Source of the DNA: Calothrix sp. NIES-4105
Lineage (GTDB): Bacteria > Cyanobacteriota > Cyanobacteriia > Cyanobacteriales > Nostocaceae
Reading direction: 5' to 3'
Length of the DNA: 64,000 nucleotides
Assembly: GCF_002368415.1 (NCBI RefSeq)
Contig: NZ_AP018290.1
Span: forward strand, 4,415,614 to 4,479,613
Shown here: positions 26,263 to 35,010 of the stretch, in pieces
How positions within the stretch are numbered: the stretch's first letter is position 1
How the letters are laid out: the number at the start of each line of letters is the position of its first letter
Notes under the pieces: model-generated
The model's input: the letters and a program-made list of their open reading frames with translations, nothing else
Databases searched by the model: none
Told to the model about the DNA's origin: nothing
Program-made: the position numbers and the translations under genes

Positions 26263-27559
26263 TTTGTTGACTATTCCATTCTTTTTCAGCATCAGCAATA
26301 GCTTGGTCTACGGTTTTTTCATCTAGCATTGCTGCTTGAAGGTTGTCGTAGATTGCTTTTTGTAGAACGTTGAAGTTTTTTAAGGTAGGTGTTAGTACTT
26401 CTGCTTGCTGTAGTTGAGTGGCACTGACAGTACGCGCTTTGTCGTAAGTTGGAGCATTTGCTGGTACTTCTTTAAAGTAGTTGTCTGCTAATGCTTTAAC
26501 GGTTGATGGTAAAACATTTGCTGCTTTGGCAAAAGCTAGTTGGTTTTGGTCGTTGGTTAGATATAAGGCAAATTTGACTGCTGCATCTGGTTTTTTGGTG
26601 TCGCGCGGGATAACGACATTCATGACCGCTACGTTTTTCTTGCCTGTTTCACCTGTAAGCTGAGGGGCAATAGAGCTTGCTTCAGCTATTTTTGGTGCAT
26701 TTTGGGCAATTGTTTTAAGAAACTCAGGCCCAGAAGTTAACATTGCTGTTTCTCCTGATTGGTACAAATTTATGCCGTGTCGGTGTCCTTTCGTAAGTGC
26801 TTCTTTTGGAAGTAAACCTTTTTTATACAAATCTACCCAGTATTGAAATGCTGCTTTGCCTTGAGGGGTGTTAAATGCTGCTTTATTCGATGCATCTAGC
26901 AAATTTACTCCCATTTGTACGAAGGACTCAAGTACTTCCCCTGAATCTTGTGGGACAAATGTTACAAAAAAGGCATACTTACCTGTTTTATCTTTAATTT
27001 GTTGAGCAACTTGCGCGAGTTCAGTATATGTACTGGGCACTTTTGCTATCCCAGCCTGTTTTAATAAATCAGTGTTATAAATGGTTAACCGAGTCGTGAG
27101 GTACCAGGGAATACCAAAACTCTTACCGTTTAACGTACTCGCTTTCCATATGTTGGGTAGATAGGAGGAACGAACATCAGCCGGAATTTTCGTCTCTAAG
27201 TCCAACCAAGCGTTTCGTCCAGCTAACTGTGATGCGAAACCAGGATTTAAGTTCACCACATCAGGTGGCGTTTTTGCGGAGACAGCTGTTAAGATTTTGT
27301 TTTCCATTCCATCCCAAGGTATATCTACCCAGTTAACCTTTACACCCTGATTTTGCGATTCAAAACTCGCAATCAAACTTTGAAAGTAGTCGTTAAACTT
27401 CGGTTTTAGCGACATCGTCCAAAACTCGATGGCGCCAGCTTGTGAAGTTTGGTTTGTGGTATTAGCAGTGTTGGCTGTGCTACAACTGACAATCCAAGTT
27501 GTTAATAAGCCAAGTAAGACGCAAATTGTGAGCTTTTTAAACTTTTGAACAAGAATCAT
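26258..27559 (-). CDS. Sugar ABC transporter substrate-binding lipoprotein
   Basis: A 433-residue family 1 solute-binding protein (MalE/UgpB-like). The N-terminus has a lipoprotein signal: basic KFKKLT, a hydrophobic stretch, and a lipobox-like IVSC with the lipidated Cys about 26. EFWTMSLKPKFNDYFQSLIA, VDIPWDGMENKILTAV and PPDVVNLNP are typical of periplasmic sugar binders; the residues that set the ligand are not identifiable. It would deliver a carbohydrate to an ABC permease, but no permease or ATPase gene lies within the window, so the system is either split or uses permeases elsewhere. It is divergent to pilM with a 212-base shared upstream region. Confidence 0.88.
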   Translation of the reverse strand: MILVQKFKKLTICVLLGLLTTWIVSCSTANTANTTNQTSQAGAIEFWTMSLKPKFNDYFQSLIASFESQNQGVKVNWVDIPWDGMENKILTAVSAKTPPDVVNLNPGFASQLAGRNAWLDLETKIPADVRSSYLPNIWKASTLNGKSFGIPWYLTTRLTIYNTDLLKQAGIAKVPSTYTELAQVAQQIKDKTGKYAFFVTFVPQDSGEVLESFVQMGVNLLDASNKAAFNTPQGKAAFQYWVDLYKKGLLPKEALTKGHRHGINLYQSGETAMLTSGPEFLKTIAQNAPKIAEASSIAPQLTGETGKKNVAVMNVVIPRDTKKPDAAVKFALYLTNDQNQLAFAKAANVLPSTVKALADNYFKEVPANAPTYDKARTVSATQLQQAEVLTPTLKNFNVLQKAIYDNLQAAMLDEKTVDQAIADAEKEWNSQQS

Positions 27560-27771
27560 TGTAAGAGATGGTTTTTGAGCTAATAGGGGTAAAAAGACAA
27601 ATACAGAATTGGGGTGATTATAGGCTAAATCAATTACTTAGTAAGTGGGTATGCGTAACTAAATCATTATTTGTACTTTATTTGTTGGCTCAAGGGCTAT
27701 AGCTAATAGCCAGTGCTTAATAACTTTAATCATTAAAATTTTCATAGTTCTTCAGTTCTGCGGTCAAAACT

Positions 27772-28878
27772 GTGCTTAAACGCTTTAACAGTCCATTTGG
27801 GAAATCTAATAAAGGGGTAGGCATCGAACTGGCGCCACAACGGGTTAATATTGCCCGTATACGCAAACAGCGTCAAGGTTTAAAACTAGATGCTTTAACA
27901 TCGGTGCCTGTTCCCGAAGGTGTCTTCGCTGACGGTCAAATTGCTGACCCTCCAGCGATGGCGCAAATTATCCAGCAGGCACTTGCTGAAAGTAAAATCA
28001 AAGTTTCTAAAGTAGCAACTGCCGTACCTGGTCGTGATTCTATCGTCCGTCTAATACCTGTGCCAGCAGAGTTAGACGATAAAGAACTACGCGAAATGGT
28101 GTTGAACCATGAAGCAGGGTTGTATTTGCCGTATCCTCGCGAAGAAGCTGATGTAGATTATCAGAAACTTGGTTACTTTGTCGATGAAGATGGCATTGAA
28201 AAGGTACAGGTACTTCTTGTCGCAACGCGCAAAGATGTTACTGATACTTATATCAGAACATTTGAGCAAGCGGGGTTGCAGGTTGATATCCTCGAAATCA
28301 ACAGTTTTGCACTAATTCGCACAATTCGTGAACAACTGCGGCAATTTGGTCCTTCTGAGGCAGCAGTGTTAGTTGATATTGAGTTTGACAGCACGGAAAT
28401 TGCGATTATTGTCAATGGTGTGCCGCAATTCTCAAGAACAGTACCAATTGGTATGTATCAGATGCAGATGGCGTTATCACGTGCGATGAATTTACCAGCA
28501 TCGCGCGATATGGAACTGTTACAAGGGATGACAATTCCTTCAACTACAATGGATGGTGGTAAAACTGGGCAGACCTCAGCGAATCCTGGTATGGCAGCGA
28601 TGATGAGGGTTTTGGGAGAACTAACCGATGAATTGCGTCGTTCGATAGACTTCTATTTGAATCAAAGTGAAAATCTCGAAGTCGCGCAGATACTGCTTGC
28701 AGGGCCTGGTGGTGGACTAGCACAGATGGATGAGTTTTTTACTCAACGCTTAAGTTTACCTACTACTAAAATCGACCCTGTAAGTGCTTTATCACTTACC
28801 GTAGATGACGAAAAATATCCAGAAATGCAACGTCCCGGACTAGGGATAGTTCTTGGTCTAGGAATGCGGGAGGCATAA
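27772..28878 (+). CDS. pilM: Type IV pilus assembly protein PilM
   Basis: A 368-residue actin-like ATPase of the type IV pilus inner-membrane platform. The start GTG 27772 gives MLKRFNSPFGKSNKGVGIEL, with the actin-like phosphate loop region, then VATAVPGRDSIVRLIPVPAEL. ILLAGPGGGLAQMDEFF is the second nucleotide-binding loop. It binds the cytoplasmic tail of PilN, whose conserved start (MYSLDVNFL) is encoded 4 bases downstream. First gene of pilMNOQ, which supports gliding, phototaxis and DNA uptake in cyanobacteria. Confidence 0.95.
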   Translation: MLKRFNSPFGKSNKGVGIELAPQRVNIARIRKQRQGLKLDALTSVPVPEGVFADGQIADPPAMAQIIQQALAESKIKVSKVATAVPGRDSIVRLIPVPAELDDKELREMVLNHEAGLYLPYPREEADVDYQKLGYFVDEDGIEKVQVLLVATRKDVTDTYIRTFEQAGLQVDILEINSFALIRTIREQLRQFGPSEAAVLVDIEFDSTEIAIIVNGVPQFSRTVPIGMYQMQMALSRAMNLPASRDMELLQGMTIPSTTMDGGKTGQTSANPGMAAMMRVLGELTDELRRSIDFYLNQSENLEVAQILLAGPGGGLAQMDEFFTQRLSLPTTKIDPVSALSLTVDDEKYPEMQRPGLGIVLGLGMREA

Positions 28879-28882
28879 GCAA

Positions 28883-29659
28883 GTGTATAGTTTAGACGTT
28901 AATTTTCTCAAAGACCGGGCACCGTCTTCAAACCCTAGTGGCGGCACCAAAATAAAGATGCCAGTGGCAGCTTCTGATTTAACGCCTTTGTATATTGGAG
29001 GAGCAGTAGCAGCTTTTTGTTTAGCAATAGTTGGAACTGGATGGTGGATTTTGCAGACACAAAATGAGCAATTACAGCAAAATATTGCCAAATTAGACCA
29101 AGAAAACCAACAATTAGAAGCTCAAATTGGGAATATTAATAAAATCAAACAACAAATCACTCAAGTTAAGAGTGAAACTCAAGCTCTGGTTACAGTATTC
29201 GACCAAATTCGTCCTTGGTCTGCCATACTCCAAGATGTCCGTGAACGCATTCCAGCCTCTGTGCAGCTAGACAGTCTTAAACATATTGCAGCGGCGGCGC
29301 CTGTAGCAACACCAGAAGGAGCAGGACAACCAGAACCAAGTAAAGCAGGAGCAATCGAGATTGGAGGCTTCGCGCGTTCGTTTAGTGATGTCAATGATTT
29401 CTTAGTGACATTACAACAATCGCGATTCTTAAAAGCTAAAGAAGTGCGAATTACAAATGCCGAATTAACCGAAGCTCCAGCACCTCCCATTCCCCTCCCT
29501 CCTGGAGCAAAGCTACCAAAGGTAGTGAAATATACTATTCAATCTAGTCTGAGCGATGTTCCAGCATCAGAGCTAATGCGTGAATTAGAGCAAAAAGGCA
29601 CAGTCGGATTAGTAGCACGTATTCGTAGTTTGCAGCAAACAGGAGCGCTCCAGCGATGA
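28883..29659 (+). CDS. pilN: Type IV pilus assembly protein PilN
   Basis: A 258-residue inner-membrane protein. The N-terminal MYSLDVNFLKDR is the PilM-binding motif, followed by one TM segment about 33-55 (LYIGGAVAAFCLAIVGTGWW) and a coiled coil about 55-95. A periplasmic ferredoxin-like domain then pairs with PilO. It starts with GTG at 28883, 4 bases after pilM, and overlaps pilO by 4 bases. A Pro-rich stretch APAPPIPLPPGAK lies near residue 195. Normal length. Confidence 0.94.
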   Translation: MYSLDVNFLKDRAPSSNPSGGTKIKMPVAASDLTPLYIGGAVAAFCLAIVGTGWWILQTQNEQLQQNIAKLDQENQQLEAQIGNINKIKQQITQVKSETQALVTVFDQIRPWSAILQDVRERIPASVQLDSLKHIAAAAPVATPEGAGQPEPSKAGAIEIGGFARSFSDVNDFLVTLQQSRFLKAKEVRITNAELTEAPAPPIPLPPGAKLPKVVKYTIQSSLSDVPASELMRELEQKGTVGLVARIRSLQQTGALQR

Positions 29660-30420
29660 CTTATAGTGAAGATTTAGATTTTGAAGCAGGTGGGTTTGCA
29701 GAATCTGCCCCTGCGTACCCCGTAATTTTTGGCATCACCTTTACACCCAAAATAGGCGGAATCTTAATCGGGTTATTAGGACTTGGGGGAGCAGCTTACA
29801 TCGTAATGAATATGATTCTGCCAAGTTGGGAAACATTCCAGCAGCAGCAAACCAAGCAAACCGACTTACAAAGTCAAATCCAGCAGAAAAAAGCCAGCAT
29901 TAAACAAATTGACTCTGTTAAAAAAGAATTAGCTCAAGCCAAAGTTCAGCAAAAACAGGTTTTAGGTTTATTTGCCAACGAAAAGACCTTAGATACACTG
30001 CTAATTGATTTAAACCGACTAGTTGAATCAGGAAATGATTTGCTACCAGCAAATGCAGTCAAAGCCAAAATGCGGAAATACGCACCTGACGCTCAAAAGG
30101 CAGAAATTATTAACGATGGAACTTTTGGACCACTAGTTAACGGCAAATTAAAACGTAGCAAAATCACCCTAGAATTTACAGGAACTTACGATCAAACGCA
30201 GTCAATTCTTCGCAATATCGAGCGATTACAGCCATTATTGCTAGTTAAAAATTACGACTCCAAACTTAACCAAGAAGTTAATAACGACGCACTAGGAAAA
30301 CCAATCCGAATGATTGGGCCAGTACAAATTTCCACAAACTTCCAGCTACAAGCGCTAATGCCACTCACACCCGAAGAAGCAGCAGCAGCACAGGCAAAAC
30401 CAGCAGCTCCTAAGAAGTGA
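29656..30420 (+). CDS. pilO: Type IV pilus assembly protein PilO
   Basis: A 254-residue inner-membrane protein with one TM segment (GILIGLLGLGGAAYIVMNMIL, about 34-54), a coiled coil about 60-105 (QQQQTKQTDLQSQIQQKK) and a periplasmic ferredoxin-like domain. It forms the alignment complex with PilN and contacts PilQ via PilP in other bacteria; no pilP gene is seen here, as usual in cyanobacteria. The end is Ala/Pro rich (AAAAQAKPAAPKK). It overlaps pilN by 4 bases. A 327-base repeat-filled gap separates it from pilQ. Confidence 0.94.
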   Translation: MTYSEDLDFEAGGFAESAPAYPVIFGITFTPKIGGILIGLLGLGGAAYIVMNMILPSWETFQQQQTKQTDLQSQIQQKKASIKQIDSVKKELAQAKVQQKQVLGLFANEKTLDTLLIDLNRLVESGNDLLPANAVKAKMRKYAPDAQKAEIINDGTFGPLVNGKLKRSKITLEFTGTYDQTQSILRNIERLQPLLLVKNYDSKLNQEVNNDALGKPIRMIGPVQISTNFQLQALMPLTPEEAAAAQAKPAAPKK

Positions 30421-30747
30421 TGAGTGATGAGTGCTGAGTGCTGAGGAGCGGAGGAGCGGAGGAGCGGAGGGGCGGGTTTAGTTATATCCTGGTAAATAAT
30501 CGAAAATTTTGGTGAACCCGCCCGTACAGGAGTTAGGAGTGCTAATGTCATGCCCAGGTAGAAGCATCTTTCTTCTCTTTCTTTGTGTCCTTTGTGACCT
30601 TTGTGGTTCGTCCTTCTATTTCTAAATACATAATGAAAAATCGTGAGCAGGTTCAATTCAAATAATTGCAGCAATGTGAAATTTTGATTCAAATCTAACG
30701 CCCCACAATACACAAACTTTTACTTTATATCAGGTGAGGAATGAACT
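30421..30747. repeat. Repeat-filled gap inside the pilMNOQ operon
   Basis: From left: TGAGTGC-type heptanucleotides (30421-30446); three GGAGCGGA octamers (30446-30469); a palindromic element with GGGCGGGTTTA and TGAACCCGCCC arms (30469-30526), also found inverted at 40677-40733; and CTTTGTG units (30578-30607), as in 26068-26139. The last ~130 bases before GTG 30748 lack repeats and may carry a pilQ promoter. Confidence 0.85.
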
Positions 30748-33210
30748 GTGAAACGTCACGGTAATATAAATAGTGCTTTCATATTTGGCGCCACTGCTGC
30801 AATTTTCGCAGCACAGCCAGTTTTCGCGCAAACCACCCAAATAACCAGGGTTAAACTAAACCCAAGTGACTCTGGAGTAAACCTAGTATTAGAAGCATCT
30901 TCAGGTGAACGCGCGCAAGTATTTACAACCAAACGCGGCAACGCATTAGTAGCCGATATAATAAATACCCAATTACGTTTATCAGAAGGTAACAACTTTC
31001 GTCAAGATAACCCTGCCCCTGGTATCGCATCAGTAGAAATTAACCAGCTCGATGCCAACAGCGTTCGCGTCATAGTCACGGGCAGTAACGGTGTTCCTGG
31101 CGCCCAACCAGTAGCACGTAGTCGCAACGGTCTAACCCTTAGTTTCACCCCTGGTGACGGAACTGTAGCAGCAACACCCACAACAATACCCACAACACCC
31201 ACAGTACCACTAGCGCCACCAGCAAACATTAGCAACGCTCAAACCGCACCAGTACAAGGTCCCGGTCAACCCTCTAATATCGCACCACCATTCTTGCCTC
31301 GTGCAGTGGCGCCACCAGTAGGAGACATAGCAATTTCCGCAATAGACGCATCACCCAGCGTAATCGATTTAGGAACACAAGAACGAGTACCTCGCTTAGT
31401 ATTACGCGATGCACCAGTTCGTGAAGTCTTATCTTTACTTGCGCGCGCTGCCAACATGAACTTGGCATATTCATCAGTAGACGCAACCGGTGGTGGTGGA
31501 CAACCAGCAGCTAGTGGGCCAGGAGAAGGACTCAAAGTATCTCTAGATATTCAAAACGAACCAGTACAAGACGTATTTAATTACGTTTTACGTTTAAGCG
31601 GACTAGAAGCAAACCGCAGTGGACGCACAATCTTCGTAGGTCCCAGACTACCAAACTCCAGCCGCGACACAGTAATGCGGAACTTGCGACTCAACCAAGT
31701 AACAGTCGATGTAGCATTGAACTTCTTAGTCGGTTTAGGCGCCGAAAGTGCCATCAGTAGAGAGCGTCAAGTTACAAGCGTAAGTGCAGTACCTGTAGGA
31801 CAAGGTGTAGCTACAACCCAAACTCAAACTACTACAGAAACCCGTATCGAACGCTTATCGCTAGATGACTCGAAATACTCTTCACCTTTACTTAGAGGTC
31901 TACAAGCACTAGGTGACCAACGCACTAACTCTCTAACTTTAATTGGTACGCCCAGGCAAGTTGAATTAGCAATGGCACAACTAAGTCAACTTGATGTAAG
32001 ACGGCGCCAAGTTGCAGTTAACGTTAAAGTTGTTGATGTTAACTTAGCGGGTATTAAAGACTTCAACACTAGCTTTTCCTTCGGTGTTGCAAATACCTTC
32101 TTTGCTAGTGATGGTGGCGCAGCAACTTTAAATTTTGGTGGTGTTAATCCTCCAACTCAAGCACAAACAGGTTCAAGCTTAACGACCCCACCAGTCATCT
32201 CCAATCCTTATAGTGGAGAGCAAGGCTTTCTCGACCCAAATAACACAATTTCAGTTCCAGGAACAGGGGTAGGTCAAGTAGTTCTTCGAGATGGACAGAT
32301 AGTATCAAACCTACCAAATGGTGCTGCGTCATTCCTCGCGCCTGGTGTAGGATATTCATCAGACCCATTTCGGTCAGTCATTACAAACGTGACACCAGGA
32401 ACACCCAATGTTACTACTTTTACAACTCTTCCTGCCGTTCCCGAAGTTCGTGATGCACAAGGTAATATAACTACTCCCGGTACTGCCGCCAGAACAATTG
32501 TTGAAACTACTCCTGGTAGTGTGGGTTCAATTGCAACAGCACTTCCCTCGCTATTCCAATTTCCCAAACGTTTTCTCACAACTTTACAAGCACAGGTACA
32601 AAATCGTAATGCGAAAATTTTGACCGACCCGACTTTGATAGTTCAGGAAGGTCAACAAGCAAACGTTGATTTAACTCAGCAGGTTGTAGGCAACTTAAAG
32701 CGAGAAATTACTCGTGGTGATGGGACTTCAACTGAAACTGTTACAGTTGATAAAGAAAATGTTGGTTTAACATTGGCAGTTAAAGTTGACCGCATAGACG
32801 ATAACGGTTTTGTATCACTATCAGTCGCTCCAACAATTAAGGCACCTGTTGCTCCCGCTAATATTAACTTAGGAAACGGTAACAACCAAACAATTTTCTT
32901 AGTTTCTCAACGCTCACTTCAGTCCGGTTTAGTGCGTCTGCGTGACGGTCAAACTTTGATTCTTAGCGGTATTATTCAAGACCAAGACAGAACAACCGTT
33001 TCTAAGTTACCTATCTTAGGTGATATACCGCTGCTTGGTTCGCTGTTTAGAAGAACAAACCGAGAGAATTCGCGTAATGAAGTAATTGTTTTACTGACAC
33101 CTCAAGTTCTTGATGACTCCGAGCGTTCTTCTTACGGTTACAACTACAACCCAAGTCCTGAAGTAAGGCAAATGCTGGAACGTCGCGGTTTACAAGTACC
33201 AAGAAAATAG
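30748..33210 (+). CDS. pilQ: Type IV pilus secretin PilQ
   Basis: An 820-residue outer-membrane secretin. It has a signal peptide (about 1-27, cleavage near AQT after FAAQPVFAQ) and an AMIN domain about 30-125 (RVKLNPSDSGVNLVLEASSG) for peptidoglycan attachment. A Pro/Thr-rich linker about 135-195 leads to STN/N0 and N1 domains (VLSLLARAANMNLAYSS; VFNYVLRLSGLEANRSG). The C-terminal secretin barrel carries LTDPTLIVQEGQQANVD and the end signature LPILGDIPLLGSLFRR. Start GTG 30748. The barrel holds a long Gly/Thr-rich insertion about 455-600. It forms the pore for the pilus made by PilMNO. Confidence 0.95.
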   Translation: MKRHGNINSAFIFGATAAIFAAQPVFAQTTQITRVKLNPSDSGVNLVLEASSGERAQVFTTKRGNALVADIINTQLRLSEGNNFRQDNPAPGIASVEINQLDANSVRVIVTGSNGVPGAQPVARSRNGLTLSFTPGDGTVAATPTTIPTTPTVPLAPPANISNAQTAPVQGPGQPSNIAPPFLPRAVAPPVGDIAISAIDASPSVIDLGTQERVPRLVLRDAPVREVLSLLARAANMNLAYSSVDATGGGGQPAASGPGEGLKVSLDIQNEPVQDVFNYVLRLSGLEANRSGRTIFVGPRLPNSSRDTVMRNLRLNQVTVDVALNFLVGLGAESAISRERQVTSVSAVPVGQGVATTQTQTTTETRIERLSLDDSKYSSPLLRGLQALGDQRTNSLTLIGTPRQVELAMAQLSQLDVRRRQVAVNVKVVDVNLAGIKDFNTSFSFGVANTFFASDGGAATLNFGGVNPPTQAQTGSSLTTPPVISNPYSGEQGFLDPNNTISVPGTGVGQVVLRDGQIVSNLPNGAASFLAPGVGYSSDPFRSVITNVTPGTPNVTTFTTLPAVPEVRDAQGNITTPGTAARTIVETTPGSVGSIATALPSLFQFPKRFLTTLQAQVQNRNAKILTDPTLIVQEGQQANVDLTQQVVGNLKREITRGDGTSTETVTVDKENVGLTLAVKVDRIDDNGFVSLSVAPTIKAPVAPANINLGNGNNQTIFLVSQRSLQSGLVRLRDGQTLILSGIIQDQDRTTVSKLPILGDIPLLGSLFRRTNRENSRNEVIVLLTPQVLDDSERSSYGYNYNPSPEVRQMLERRGLQVPRK

Positions 33211-33239
33211 TTTCTAATTGTAAAATTTGTTTTAATTGT

Positions 33240-33267
33240 GTAGAGACGCGATATATCGCGTCTCTAC
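33240..33267. repeat. Perfect 28-bp palindrome after pilQ
   Basis: The two 14-base halves (GTAGAGACGCGATA and its exact complement) abut with no loop. Related copies: 14422-14442 (diverged) and 63639-63660 (perfect 22-bp core). It may act as a pilQ terminator hairpin, with T-rich sequence 3' on both sides. Confidence 0.85.
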
Positions 33268-33343
33268 ATTTGCCTTTAATTAGGTGATCAGAATATGAGC
33301 AATCTTTACGAACTCCGGAGCAAAAATTCAAAAAAGACCTTCT

Positions 33344-33646
33344 ATGTATCTAGGTAAACCAGCAATTAGTAATCTCCGCTCTTGTATAGCTGGTTATATC
33401 CTTGCTCGTCGCGAACTAGGAATTGCTCAAACCGAGCAAGAAAAAAATTTTACTGAATTTCAATCATGGGTTCAGGAAAAGTTTAATATTACTTCGAGTC
33501 AATCTTGGGACAAAATAATTCTTTTTTACTCCGAAGATGAGCGTAAAGCTTTAGACCGTTTTTTTGAATTATTTAATGAATATTTAGAACTTAATCATCT
33601 TCAATCCAAATCATTTAATTCAGCTTCAGAGCCTTTAATAAAATAG
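33344..33646 (+). CDS. Unknown 100-residue cyanobacterial protein
   Basis: I do not recognise a named family. It is a soluble helical protein with ISNLRSCIAGYILARRELG near the start, then FTEFQSWVQEKFNITSSQSWDKIILFYS and ERKALDRFFELFNEYLE. The second half looks like a small barnase-inhibitor-style or immunity-type helical bundle, but that is a guess. The start could be ATG 33344. It follows pilQ by 133 bases and precedes the leftward toxin-antitoxin scars, marking the edge of the accessory island. Confidence 0.6.
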   Translation: MYLGKPAISNLRSCIAGYILARRELGIAQTEQEKNFTEFQSWVQEKFNITSSQSWDKIILFYSEDERKALDRFFELFNEYLELNHLQSKSFNSASEPLIK

Positions 33647-33666
33647 TGATGCCACAAAAGTCTTCG

Positions 33667-33804
33667 CTATCCCCTTATTATAATTTTGCCGCGCGTATTT
33701 TTAAAATAATCATTTAAAACCGCATAGCCACAATCAAAAGTATCTCTTTGAAACTTTTTATCAATTGGCAAAAACTTCCATCTCGTATTACCATCACTTG
33801 CCAT
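33667..33804 (-). pseudogene. Truncated GNAT (TacT-like) toxin start
   Basis: Minus-strand ATG at 33804 opens a 45-codon frame. It includes KFLPIDKKFQRDTFDCGYAV followed by LNDYFKN, the recognisable beginning of GNAT toxins paired with DUF1778 antitoxins (FDCG...LN-x-(Y/F) motif). A TAG at 33669-33667 ends it and the remaining ~120 codons, including the acetyl-CoA loop, are absent. It overlaps the antitoxin stop by 11 bases, the normal arrangement, so this is a genuine operon that lost its toxin. Confidence 0.85.
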
Positions 33805-34075
33805 ACTTTTCTCTATACTTGTCAATGGCTTCTTTTAGTTTTCCTTTTAACTCAGGTGGGTTTTCCATCACAGAAAGAAATAAATCTCTGTCTCTGTCAG
33901 ACAAAACTAACCGTTCATGAGTATCGATATCTTGCTTGGCAAGAGGTAAGAGATGGAGTAAAGTATATGCACTTAAAGAAATACCTTTGAGACTTGCCGC
34001 GCGTTCTAATAGTTCTTTTTGCTCTTGAGTAACTCTCAAATCAATACGGCTATCTTTAGCTGATGCTTCTGACAT
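33794..34075 (-). CDS. DUF1778 (TacA-like) antitoxin, without an intact toxin
   Basis: Ninety-three residues. KDSRIDLRVTQEQKELLERA with AASLKGISLSAYTL is the ribbon-helix-helix DNA-binding start of the DUF1778 family. The C-terminus (LFLSVMENPPELKGKLKEA) normally covers the GNAT toxin active site. Start ATG 34075. Only the first ~45 codons of the toxin remain (33667-33804), so the protein is an orphan antitoxin that may still repress its promoter or neutralise a homologous toxin elsewhere. A second scar of the same gene lies at 34336-34408. Confidence 0.9.
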   Translation of the reverse strand: MSEASAKDSRIDLRVTQEQKELLERAASLKGISLSAYTLLHLLPLAKQDIDTHERLVLSDRDRDLFLSVMENPPELKGKLKEAIDKYREKYGK

Positions 34076-34335
34076 AAGTAGTTTCCGCTTTTACTACAGC
34101 CTGATCTAATAATATACCTTACTTTGGCGGACAATGTACACACTAATCTTTAAATATTTGTAGCATAACTTAATATAATGTGCTTGAACTTAGCAGGGTA
34201 TGTGAACACTCAAAGAATAGGCGCCTCGAAAGCAGCAATCAAAAAAATGTAGGTTGGGTATAGCGACAGCGTAACCCAACATGAATGTTTTTAGCCTCTT
34301 TATTTCACCCATGACAAAAAATTTAATTTTGCCTT
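34076..34335. other. Spacer with the AACCCAAC palindromic repeat
   Basis: A hairpin repeat with arms GGTTGGGT and ACCCAACA-type (about 34251-34282) around ATAGCGACAGCG belongs to a common cyanobacterial spacer repeat. The rest contains the promoter of the antitoxin at 34075. No gene visible. Confidence 0.55.
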
Positions 34336-34408
34336 ACCATGACTTACCATACTTTTTTTTGTACTTATGAATGGCGCCTTTTAATTTTCCTTTTAACCTA
34401 GGTGAATT
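34336..34408 (-). pseudogene. Scar of a second DUF1778 antitoxin 3' end
   Basis: This stretch (ACCATGACTTACCATACTTT through TTTTAACCTAGGTGA) aligns with 33790-33862, the 3' end of the DUF1778 gene plus the start of its GNAT toxin, with small indels. Everything upstream of the antitoxin tail is missing. It abuts the end of the next leftward gene at 34411. Confidence 0.82.
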
Positions 34409-34410
34409 AT

Positions 34411-34599
34411 TTATTCAATATTACTACTAGGCTTATTTTTAACTTTTTTCCACCAATTACCTAGGGGACTTGATTCGGCAATGGTGCGATAGTATCTAAT
34501 TTGTTCTTCGCGAGTGAGGTTTTTTATATTCTCAAAAGCTTCCTCTTGAGCTTTTTGTTTAAATTCTAAACAATCAAAATCTTTTTCAACTTTTGTCAT
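34411..34599 (-). CDS. Small unknown protein in the toxin-antitoxin island
   Basis: Sixty-two residues: MTKVEKDFDCLEFKQKAQEE, then FENIKNLTREEQIRYYRTIA and a basic end WWKKVKN. Small proteins with a FDC(L/V)(E/K)xK start and an LTxEEQIxY(Y/W) segment are frequent beside cyanobacterial toxins. I infer an antitoxin-like or accessory role. It lies 32 bases after the XisI-like gene on the same strand. No strong ribosome binding site. Confidence 0.55.
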   Translation of the reverse strand: MTKVEKDFDCLEFKQKAQEEAFENIKNLTREEQIRYYRTIAESSPLGNWWKKVKNKPSSNIE

Positions 34600-34631
34600 A
34601 CAATTATTAATTTATACAAAATTTAAATCTT

Positions 34632-34952
34632 TTAAGCTGTTACTTTCACATTTTGGGGTAAATAAATGAAGACAATATCTTCTTCTGGAATTCCTTGATT
34701 TATTAAGTCTTGAGTAATTCCAGTTTCTATGCCATCATACTCAATCAAAACTTTCTCATCTTGTAAAGTTATATAAATTAAATTACCTCTAACTCGTCGT
34801 TCTCTGTTCCAACCAACTTGGATTAAAGCATATCTATCTTGAGTTTCGTCAAATAATGTATCTAGACGTATATTTCCATGTGAAGGTACAAAGCGCGAAT
34901 ATTGGGAAATCACCTCTTTGAGGATTTGCCGATAATTAGTCATTTTATCCAT
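34632..34952 (-). CDS. xisI: XisI family protein (no XisH partner nearby)
   Basis: A 106-residue protein of the fdxN-element excision controlling factor family: YRQILKEVISQYSRFVPSHG, LDTLFDETQDRYALIQVGW, GNLIYITLQDEKVLIEYDGIE and LINQGIPEEDIVFIYLPQNV are family hallmarks. XisI usually follows an endonuclease-like xisH, which I do not find within the window; the upstream gene is a HigA-like antitoxin. Start ATG 34952 (MDKMTNY; ATG 34943 is also possible). XisI/XisH were named for control of fdxN DNA element excision, but most homologues have no demonstrated role and may be toxin-antitoxin or defence-like. Confidence 0.88.
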   Translation of the reverse strand: MDKMTNYRQILKEVISQYSRFVPSHGNIRLDTLFDETQDRYALIQVGWNRERRVRGNLIYITLQDEKVLIEYDGIETGITQDLINQGIPEEDIVFIYLPQNVKVTA

Positions 34953-35010
34953 GTTACTATCTCCGCTCTTGGTAAATTTACAATAATCAATAAATAATTG
35001 TCTTTCATCT

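Noticed and set aside
33748-33990. A plus-strand 80-residue frame
   Set aside because: It lies over the DUF1778 antitoxin on the other strand, which has a clear family match; the plus frame has none.
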